Part shown: in pieces, positions 17,556 to 24,658 of the stretch | How positions within the stretch are numbered: the first letter of the stretch is position 1 | Layout: every line of letters begins with the position of its first letter | Source: JAEYKI01 sp036679405 | Lineage (GTDB): Bacteria > Bacillota > Clostridia > Christensenellales > Christensenellaceae | DNA: 64,000 nt | Assembly: GCA_036679405.1 (NCBI GenBank) | Contig: JAVBVZ010000031.1 | Coordinates: 62,001-126,000, forward strand | Direction: 5' to 3' | Program-made: the position numbers and the translations under genes | Notes under the pieces: generated by a model | The model's input: only the letters and a program-made list of their open reading frames with translations | Databases searched by the model: none | Told to the model about the DNA's origin: nothing

Positions 17556-17605
17556 TGTGTTGCGCAAACAAAATTTTAGGATCATAAAAAGGGGGATTCG
17601 TTTAG

Positions 17606-19147
17606 ATGCCGGTTGCTGAAAAGAATTTATTAATTGAAACAAAAGGAATTTGGAAACGATTTCCGGGGGTCGTTGCATTGGAAAACATAGACTTTGACTT
17701 GAGATCGGGTGAAGTCCATACTTTGCTGGGCGAAAACGGCGCCGGTAAATCTACGCTCATTAAGATCCTTTCGGGCGCGTACAGCATGGATGAGGGAAAA
17801 TTATTTATTGAAGGAAAAGAGACCGTTTTAACGAATACGCAACAGGCAATACACTTAGGCGTTGCAACTTGTTATCAGGAATTCAATTTGATTCCCTACC
17901 TTACGGTTGCGGAGAACATCTATTTAGGAAGGTTTCCTCAAAAAAAGGGATGTCCGGTTCCTGTGATCGACAAAAAAAAGATGATCAAGGATGCACAGGA
18001 GATCATAGACGCAATGGATGTGGACTTAAAACCAAACGCAGTCATAAAAACATTGGGCGTTGCGCAGCAGCAGATGGTGGAAATTGCAAAATCGCTTTCC
18101 ATGAAGGCAAAAATATATATTATGGACGAGCCCACAGCCGTGCTGAGCAATAAAGAACTGGACGAATTGTTTAAAGTGATCAACCGGCTTCGGGAATCGG
18201 GTGCGGGCATCATTTATATTTCGCACCGTATGGAGGAATTGCCCATCATAGGGGACCGCGTAACGGTGATGAGAGACGGAAAGAAAATAGGCACAACAGA
18301 CATCAAAGGCGTGAGCGTTAAAAAATTGATTGAAATGATGGTGGGCAGGACGCTGGAGCAAACCTTTCCAAAGTTTGATATAACCGTTGGCAAAGAGCTT
18401 TTGAGGACGGAGAAATTAACAAGAGAAAATGTTTTTAAAGGCGTCAGCATAAAGCTTCATGCGGGAGAGATCGTCGGGATTGCGGGCCTGGTAGGCTCTA
18501 AACGTACGGAAGTGGTGCGGGGCATTTTCGGTGCCGATAAAACAACGTCGGGAAAGATCTTTATAGATTCAAAAGAGGTTAAGCTGAGCCATCCCAAAGT
18601 GGCCGTTAAAAACGGCATATCCCTGCTGCCGGAAGACAGAAAACAGCAGGGGCTGGTATTGATCCATTCGATCAAAGACAATATCACGCTTCCGTCCATC
18701 AATTCCTGCTGTAAATCAAAAATCATCAACGAATCCAAAGTACAGGCCAAGGCGGAGGAATATGTTAAAAAATTAGGGATCAAAACGCCTTCCATTATGC
18801 AAAAAACAAAAAACCTGAGCGGCGGAAACCAGCAAAAGGTCGTTATTGCAAAATGGCTCGCGTCGGGATGCAGGATCTTCTTGTTTGACGAACCGACCAG
18901 GGGGATCGATGTAGGCGCAAAATCAGAGGTCTATATTCTCATGAATGAAATCATCCGCCAGGGGGGCGCCATTATCATGGTGTCTTCGGAAATGGCCGAA
19001 ATTGTCAATATGTGCAACCGGGTATATGTCATGCATCAGGGAAGGGTTTGTGCGCATCTGCAAGGGGAAGACATCAATCAGGAAACCATTCTGGGGTATG
19101 CGCTTATGGGCGAATGCCCGGACGAACAGGCGGCCCGGTTATCCTGA
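17606..19147 (+). CDS. Sugar ABC transporter ATPase, RbsA type (cassette C)
   Basis: A 513-residue two-domain ATPase. Domain 1 has P-loop GENGAGKST, signature LGVAQQQMVEIAKSL and Walker B IYIMDEPTAVL. Domain 2 has the degenerate P-loop GLVGSKRTE, signature LSGGNQQKVVIAKWL and Walker B IFLFDEPTRGID. It is the first gene of a nine-gene plus-strand cassette whose other members are the binding protein, permease, catabolic enzymes and regulator. AGGGGG lies 10 nt before the ATG. Confidence 0.93.
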   Translation: MPVAEKNLLIETKGIWKRFPGVVALENIDFDLRSGEVHTLLGENGAGKSTLIKILSGAYSMDEGKLFIEGKETVLTNTQQAIHLGVATCYQEFNLIPYLTVAENIYLGRFPQKKGCPVPVIDKKKMIKDAQEIIDAMDVDLKPNAVIKTLGVAQQQMVEIAKSLSMKAKIYIMDEPTAVLSNKELDELFKVINRLRESGAGIIYISHRMEELPIIGDRVTVMRDGKKIGTTDIKGVSVKKLIEMMVGRTLEQTFPKFDITVGKELLRTEKLTRENVFKGVSIKLHAGEIVGIAGLVGSKRTEVVRGIFGADKTTSGKIFIDSKEVKLSHPKVAVKNGISLLPEDRKQQGLVLIHSIKDNITLPSINSCCKSKIINESKVQAKAEEYVKKLGIKTPSIMQKTKNLSGGNQQKVVIAKWLASGCRIFLFDEPTRGIDVGAKSEVYILMNEIIRQGGAIIMVSSEMAEIVNMCNRVYVMHQGRVCAHLQGEDINQETILGYALMGECPDEQAARLS

Positions 19148-19234
19148 ATTTGGTTTTTGGTTTAGTAGAAAATGGGCTAATGCTCGAGATAAGTCCCTTT
19201 CTATTAATGAAATAAGTTAGGAGGATTAGAAAAA

Positions 19235-20287
19235 ATGAAAAAAAACCACAAGATTATTGCATTGGTGGTTTTGCTTGTTGTCGCTTTCGGGGTATTGACA
19301 TCCTGCTCGCAGAACGCGGTAGAGACATCCGAAGCTGCAAGCGCCGCATCAGGAGAGGAAGCAAGCGAGAGTGCCGTATCTTCTGAAACGGAAGAATCGG
19401 CTGCCGCGGGAGAAGACGCGCAGGACATTGTGATCGGCTTTTTAGCCATGAACCGGTCCATGACATGGATGCAGTATGCACTGCAGGATGCACAGGAATC
19501 AGCGGATGAACTGGGCGTAGAGATGGTGGTTTATGATGCCGAAAACGACGTATCCAAACAGACAAGCCTGATGGAGGATTTAATTACGCAGGAAGTAAGC
19601 GCGATCATAACGGATCCTATTAATGTTGAATCCCTGTCACCGGCTGTAGAGGAAGCCGAAGACGCGGGAATCCCGGTCATCACCTTTGACCGCAGATGCG
19701 AAGGCGCCCCCTATACGGCGTATGTTGGTTGTGACGATGTTCTTGGCGGTCAGCTTGCGGCACAGTTTATTAATGAACAGTTAAACGGAGAAGGCAAGAT
19801 TGTTGTTATAGAAGGCACGGCGGGTTCGTCTCCATCCATTGACAGAGGCACAGGGTTCCAAAGCGAACTTGAAAATTATCCCGGCCTTGAAATTGTATAC
19901 AGCCAAAGCGGAGAATTCACAAGGGAACAGGGAATGAGTGTTATGGAAGACGCAATTTCTACCGTAGACACTATTGACGCCGTATTCGCGTATAACGACG
20001 ACATGATGATGGGCGCGCTTCAGGCTATGAAAGATGCAAATCTTGACCTGAGCAGTATTGTTACCATTTCGTTTGACGGTATTCCGGATGCCCTCCAGTC
20101 TATTAAAGAAGGCGAACTGAATGCCACCATCCAGTACCCGTCGGCACAGGCCGGACTGGCTGTGGAAAAAGCCGTGGAATATATACAGACGGGGGTCGTG
20201 CCCGAACCGAAAGATGAACTGCTGGATCCCTGGGTCATTACGGTTGATAATTTGGACAGCGGAGATTTTTATAGCGAAATATCCTGA
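19235..20287 (+). CDS. Sugar ABC transporter substrate-binding lipoprotein, RbsB type (cassette C)
   Basis: A 350-residue lipoprotein. The signal peptide ends at Cys24 (VLTSC); a Ser/Glu/Ala-rich linker spans residues 25-65. The mature domain is a RbsB-type fold, with MNRSMTWMQYALQDAQ as the first ligand-binding strand, PVITFDRRCEG in the middle and VFAYNDDMMMGALQAM, the canonical N-D-x-M-A/G-x-G-A hinge segment. It should deliver the polyol or pentose used by the downstream enzymes. Strong AGGAGG ribosome site. A perfect 28-bp palindrome follows the stop codon. Confidence 0.92.
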   Translation: MKKNHKIIALVVLLVVAFGVLTSCSQNAVETSEAASAASGEEASESAVSSETEESAAAGEDAQDIVIGFLAMNRSMTWMQYALQDAQESADELGVEMVVYDAENDVSKQTSLMEDLITQEVSAIITDPINVESLSPAVEEAEDAGIPVITFDRRCEGAPYTAYVGCDDVLGGQLAAQFINEQLNGEGKIVVIEGTAGSSPSIDRGTGFQSELENYPGLEIVYSQSGEFTREQGMSVMEDAISTVDTIDAVFAYNDDMMMGALQAMKDANLDLSSIVTISFDGIPDALQSIKEGELNATIQYPSAQAGLAVEKAVEYIQTGVVPEPKDELLDPWVITVDNLDSGDFYSEIS

Positions 20288-20306
20288 AAAACAGGTTTCA
20301 GAAAAA

Positions 20307-20334
20307 CGGGATGCCCTTTGCAAAGGGCATCCCG
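20307..20334 (+). other. Perfect 28-bp palindrome after the binding-protein gene
   Basis: CGGGATGCCCTTTG (20307-20320) is followed directly by its exact reverse complement. As RNA it forms a very stable hairpin between the binding-protein and permease genes, with only a weak T run further on, so it more likely stabilises the upstream mRNA or gives partial termination. Confidence 0.7.
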
Positions 20335-20365
20335 GTCAAAAAGCTTTTTAACATGAGGGGAGGTA

Positions 20366-21337
20366 ATTATCATCGAACGGGAGACTTTAGCGCTGAACAG
20401 AAAAAAATCATTTTCGAGTCTGTTCAGTAATTACGGTATTGTTTTCGTACTGATTGCGGTATGTATCATAATCACTATTTTAAATCCAAAGTTTATTACG
20501 GGTAATAACATCTTAAATGTCGTGAGGCAGATATCCATGACGGGTATTGTGGCGACGGGAATGACGTTTGTGATCCTGCAGGCGGACATCGACCTGTCCG
20601 TCGGGTCTGTGGCCGCGCTTGGGGGCGTGCTGTCCGCGGGATTTTCCGTCAATGCGGGCATGCCGGTCGCGTTGGCGGTCATCCTTGCCCTTGCAATCTG
20701 TTCCGGTCTTGGATTTTTGATGGGGTTCATTATCACAAAAGCGAATGTTCATTCGTTTGTCGTCAGTCTGGGTATGCTGTCCATTGCAAGAGGATTGACC
20801 ATGATTTATACAGACGGATACCCGATCAGCAACTTAAGTGACGAATACTGCTTTATTGGCGGCGGAAATATAGCGGGCATTCCCATGCCGATCATCATCT
20901 TTATTATATTTTTGATTGCGGCCTGGTTTGTTCTCTCAAAAACGCCGTTTGGAAAATATGTATATTCAATAGGCGGAAATCCCGAAGCAACACAGCTGTC
21001 GGGTATCAATGTTAAAAAAATCAGGTCTTTCAGTTTTACCATCAGCGGATTTTGTGCGTGTTTTGCGGGAATCATTCTTGCGGGCAGAGTGCAGTCCGGC
21101 CAGCCTACGGCTGCCGAAGGATGGGAACTGGACGCGATTGCCGCAGTCGTAATAGGCGGAACAAGCATGTCGGGCGGCCGTGGAGGCATTTTAGGTACTT
21201 TTATAGGCGCACTTTTTATGGGCGTGCTGCGCAATGGTTTGAATCTTTTGCAGGTATCCACGTTTTACCAGAGCGTTTTTATCGGCGTGCTTATCATAGT
21301 CGCAGTGGTGATTGACAGTGCAAAGAAGGACAAATAG
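20366..21337 (+). CDS. Sugar ABC transporter permease, RbsC type, with a non-canonical start (cassette C)
   Basis: A membrane protein of about 323 residues of the RbsC family. Family motifs are MTFVILQADIDLSVGSVAALGG and AVVIGGTSMSGGRGGILGTF. Coding is clear from codon 1 region IERETLALNRKKSFSSLF through the first membrane helix, yet this frame has no ATG, GTG or TTG between an in-frame TGA (20354) and GTG at 20513. The ribosome site GGGGAGG (20357-20363) is followed by ATT (20366), ATC (20369) and ATC (20372). Initiation at one of these rare codons is the simplest reading. Starting at 20513 or 20537 would cut off helix 1. A sequencing error is possible. The exact start is uncertain by two codons. 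Confidence 0.8.
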   Translation: MIIERETLALNRKKSFSSLFSNYGIVFVLIAVCIIITILNPKFITGNNILNVVRQISMTGIVATGMTFVILQADIDLSVGSVAALGGVLSAGFSVNAGMPVALAVILALAICSGLGFLMGFIITKANVHSFVVSLGMLSIARGLTMIYTDGYPISNLSDEYCFIGGGNIAGIPMPIIIFIIFLIAAWFVLSKTPFGKYVYSIGGNPEATQLSGINVKKIRSFSFTISGFCACFAGIILAGRVQSGQPTAAEGWELDAIAAVVIGGTSMSGGRGGILGTFIGALFMGVLRNGLNLLQVSTFYQSVFIGVLIIVAVVIDSAKKDK

Positions 21338-21356
21338 AGTTTTTGGAGGTTAACTT

Positions 21357-22382
21357 ATGAAAGGGCTTGTTGTTAAAGAAAAAGGAAAGGTTGAGTTGGT
21401 CAATGATATCCCTGAACCGGAAATAGGGCCGTATGACGCATTGGTTGAGGTGATTGCCTGCGGAATATGCAATGGAACGGATCTCAAATTGATCGACGGA
21501 CACTTTAAAGGGCATGACGCTTATCCGTGTGTGCTGGGGCATGAGCCTTTGGGCCGCGTCATCAAATTGGGAGACAAGGTCACCACCTATAAGATTGGAG
21601 ACCATGTGCTTCGGGGAATGCTGGCCGATACGCCCAAGTACTACAGCGGATGGGGCTCTTTTGCAGAGCGGGCGTTTGTTACGGATTATGCCGCTATGAA
21701 GAAAGACGGCATTAAAGACCTGCCCGATGGCCCGATTGCGCAGCAGATTGTTCCAAAAGACATTCAACCGGAAAAGGCGCTTATGATCATTACGCTCAAA
21801 GAAGTGTTCAGCGGACTTAAAAGGTTCGGCGTTCGCGGGGGCATGTCAATTATGATCAATGGATGCGGCCCGGTCGGATTATCTATGATACGGTTTTGCA
21901 AGGTTCTTGGCGTAGAAAAACTGATCGTCAGCGACGTGGATGATGAACGGCTTAAAAAAGCCAAATCGCTGGGGGCGGACATTATCGTGAATCCCACCCG
22001 GGACGATGTCCCCTCGGTCGTTATGGATACGCATAAAGACGGGCTTGATATCTTTATCGATGCGGTCGGCAGAAATGAACTGATCAACCTGGGGCTGACA
22101 CTGATTAAATTTAACGGCAAGGTCGCGGTGTATGGGATCTCTCCCCAATGCAGTGCAAATATCGTTTGGGAGAAAGCGCCGTATAACTGGAATATCCATT
22201 TTGTCCAGTGGCCGACATTCAGTGATGAAGCTTCCGTTCATGAAGAAGTGGTCGCAATGGTGCAAAGCGGCAAGATCAATCTGGACGATTTTGTTACGCA
22301 TGTGTTGCCTGTTGAAGATTTTGAAAAAGGATTCGAATTGGTTAAGACAAAACAGGCGCTCAAAGTTTCGTTGACCTTTTAA
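21357..22382 (+). CDS. Zinc-type medium-chain alcohol/polyol dehydrogenase lacking the structural-zinc loop
   Basis: A 341-residue MDR-family dehydrogenase. Catalytic zinc elements are CGICNGTD (Cys35) and GHE (His62, Glu63); the NAD site is GCGPVGLSMIRF near residue 165. The four-cysteine structural zinc loop normally found at about residues 90-110 is absent; that stretch reads HVLRGMLADTPKYYSGWGSFAERA. It lies between the permease and deoC with short gaps, AGGAG-like site TTGGAGG ahead. It may oxidise an imported polyol or reduce acetaldehyde released by DeoC. Confidence 0.88.
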   Translation: MKGLVVKEKGKVELVNDIPEPEIGPYDALVEVIACGICNGTDLKLIDGHFKGHDAYPCVLGHEPLGRVIKLGDKVTTYKIGDHVLRGMLADTPKYYSGWGSFAERAFVTDYAAMKKDGIKDLPDGPIAQQIVPKDIQPEKALMIITLKEVFSGLKRFGVRGGMSIMINGCGPVGLSMIRFCKVLGVEKLIVSDVDDERLKKAKSLGADIIVNPTRDDVPSVVMDTHKDGLDIFIDAVGRNELINLGLTLIKFNGKVAVYGISPQCSANIVWEKAPYNWNIHFVQWPTFSDEASVHEEVVAMVQSGKINLDDFVTHVLPVEDFEKGFELVKTKQALKVSLTF

Positions 22383-22411
22383 AAGAGATAGATAGAAAGG
22401 AATAACAAGTG

Positions 22412-23089
22412 ATGGATTTAACGTTTAAACAGTTGGCCAAACATATTGAACATACAAGAGTCAAAGGCCAGGATAATTTAAAGGAAATTACACAGGCCTG
22501 TGAAACGGCGCTTAAATACAATTTTGGAGCGGTGTGCGTCAATCCGTTTTTTGTAGGGGAAGCAAGCCGGATATTAAAAGGCAGCGGCGTAGAAGTGTGT
22601 ACCGGAATAGGATTCCCTTTGGGGGCCGGACTGTTGGAGATTAAGGCACAGGAGATGCATGAAGTGATCCGGCTGGGTGCCGACGCCGTTGATTTTGTTA
22701 TCAGCATTGCCGCGGTGAAATCCGGGATGATGGATGTGATAGATATGGAAATGAAAACCCTGGCCGAACAGTCGGAAGGGGCGATCACAAAAGCGATTAT
22801 AGAAACCTGTTACCTGACACCCGACGAAATTTTCAAGGTTTCCAAGATCGCGGCCGACCGCGGCGTTCAATTTGTTAAAACGTCAACCGGAATGGGGCCG
22901 AGAGGCGCCAGTCTGGAAGATATAGCAATCATAAAGAGGGCCGTTGGAGGCAGGTGCAAAATCAAAGCGTCCGGCGGCATAAGAAGCATGGAAGAGGCGA
23001 TTGCGTTTTTGGATGCGGGCGCCGAGCGGTTGGGTACCAGCCGGGGAGACGCGATTGTCGACAGTTTTAAAGAAAAGTATGGGGCATGA
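22412..23089 (+). CDS. deoC: Deoxyribose-phosphate aldolase
   Basis: A 225-residue class I aldolase. The Schiff-base lysine is Lys156 in VKTSTGMG, the second conserved lysine is Lys185 in KIKASGGIR, and the catalytic Asp is in GADAVDFV (Asp94). It cleaves 2-deoxyribose-5-phosphate to acetaldehyde and glyceraldehyde-3-phosphate. It is embedded with a sugar kinase and a glycyl-radical enzyme instead of nucleoside phosphorylases, so its substrate is likely made by those enzymes. A GTG at 22409 directly before the ATG is an equally spaced alternative start. Confidence 0.93.
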   Translation: MDLTFKQLAKHIEHTRVKGQDNLKEITQACETALKYNFGAVCVNPFFVGEASRILKGSGVEVCTGIGFPLGAGLLEIKAQEMHEVIRLGADAVDFVISIAAVKSGMMDVIDMEMKTLAEQSEGAITKAIIETCYLTPDEIFKVSKIAADRGVQFVKTSTGMGPRGASLEDIAIIKRAVGGRCKIKASGGIRSMEEAIAFLDAGAERLGTSRGDAIVDSFKEKYGA

Positions 23090-23098
23090 TTCGGGGGC

Positions 23099-24640
23099 AT
23101 GGTTTTGAAGAATAAATATATTATCGCCCATGATCTGGGAACAAGCGGGAATAAGGCGACGCTGTATGATTCTTTGGGGAATCTGATTGCGAGTGATAAG
23201 TACCCTTATGCAACCTCCTATGAAAAACCGGGATGGGCTGCTCAGCAACCGGATGATTGGTGGAATGCGGTATGCAGGTCGACCAAAAATCTGATTGAAA
23301 AAAGCGGGATCGCCCCGGGGGATATCGCCTGCACAACTTTCAGCGGGCAAATGATGGGATGCCTTCCGGTGGACCGCGACGGGAACTGCCTGTATCAAAG
23401 CATTATATGGGCGGATATGAGAGCGGTCCCGGAGACACGCATGCTGCAGGAGGCAATCGGAAGGGATTTTGTATATCAAACAACGGGAACCAGCATCGCC
23501 CCCAATTATTCTCTTGAAAAAATCATGTGGATAAAAAACAATCTCCCGGATATTTATGAGAAGGCCGCTTGTTTTCTGAATGCAAAAGACTATATTGTAT
23601 ACCGCCTGACCGGCGTGTTTGCGACGGACTATTCGGATGCTTCGGGAACCAATCTATTGGATATCAAAAAAAAGACGTGGTCTTGTGAGATTGCCGCGGC
23701 TGCCGGGATTGATCTGGACAAATTGCCCCCCCTGCATGCTTCTACGGAAATCGTTGGCACAGTTACCCAAAAAGCCGCCGGACAGACGGGCCTTCCGGCG
23801 GGCCTGCCCGTTGTGATAGGCGGCGGGGACGGTCCCTGCGCTACGGTAGGAGCCGGGGCGGTGGAAGAAGGGGACATCTATAATTGTTTTGGGTCGTCTT
23901 CATGGATCGCCGTGACCCGAAAAGAGCCGTTGTTTGAAAAAGACCAGCTGACATTTAATTTGTGCCATCTGGATCCGGACCTTTGTATGGCGGCCGGGAC
24001 AATGCAAAGCGCAGGCGCAACGTATGAATGGATGAAAACCAAGCTGACTTTAAGCGAAACGGCGGAGGCCGAAAAAAGAAAGACCGGGGCATTTGATCTT
24101 TTAGAAAAAGTAGCCGCCCAATCTGTGCCGGGGGCCAACGGGCTGATTTTTTTGCCTTATTTAATGGGAGAGCGGTGCCCGTACTGGAATCCGAACGCAA
24201 AAGGCACACTTATCGGTATTGAGCACAGGCACAGCCGCGCGGATATGATACGGGCCGTATATGAGGGGCCGATACTCAACCTCAGAATCATTTTGGATAT
24301 TTTCAGGAGCCAGGGAATTGCCTGCAGCAAACTTACGGCAATCGGCGGGACCATCAAAAGTTCATTTGTATCTCAGCTAATGGCCGACATTTATGATGCC
24401 GATATCATACGTCCGGCGGTTTTGGAAGAAGCCACGTCTTTTGGCGCGGCGGTGGCCGGCGGCATCGGCGTGAGACTGTTTCCGGGATTTAAGAACGTGA
24501 AAGGGCTGTTTAAAACAAAAGATGTGTTTTACGCAAATCCTGAAAACCGTGAAAAATATTTAAAAACGCTTTCAGTTTTTAAAGCATCGTATAAAGCTTT
24601 AACGGCGGTGTTTGATGAATTGTCAAATATGAATCATTGA
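23099..24640 (+). CDS. FGGY-family carbohydrate kinase (xylulokinase-like)
   Basis: A 513-residue two-domain sugar kinase. The phosphate-1 motif is IIAHDLGTSGNKATLYD (residues about 9-25). The substrate-side element IWADMRA, and the second-domain motifs VVIGGGDGPCATVGAGAV and TAIGGTIKSSFVSQLMADI, are typical of FGGY kinases; length is normal. It should phosphorylate the sugar that DeoC later cleaves or that the glycyl-radical enzyme uses. It follows deoC by 9 bp and precedes the radical enzyme by 18 bp, so co-transcription is near certain. The exact sugar is not readable. Confidence 0.92.
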   Translation: MVLKNKYIIAHDLGTSGNKATLYDSLGNLIASDKYPYATSYEKPGWAAQQPDDWWNAVCRSTKNLIEKSGIAPGDIACTTFSGQMMGCLPVDRDGNCLYQSIIWADMRAVPETRMLQEAIGRDFVYQTTGTSIAPNYSLEKIMWIKNNLPDIYEKAACFLNAKDYIVYRLTGVFATDYSDASGTNLLDIKKKTWSCEIAAAAGIDLDKLPPLHASTEIVGTVTQKAAGQTGLPAGLPVVIGGGDGPCATVGAGAVEEGDIYNCFGSSSWIAVTRKEPLFEKDQLTFNLCHLDPDLCMAAGTMQSAGATYEWMKTKLTLSETAEAEKRKTGAFDLLEKVAAQSVPGANGLIFLPYLMGERCPYWNPNAKGTLIGIEHRHSRADMIRAVYEGPILNLRIILDIFRSQGIACSKLTAIGGTIKSSFVSQLMADIYDADIIRPAVLEEATSFGAAVAGGIGVRLFPGFKNVKGLFKTKDVFYANPENREKYLKTLSVFKASYKALTAVFDELSNMNH

Positions 24641-24658
24641 AGGTAAGGTGGAAGTATT

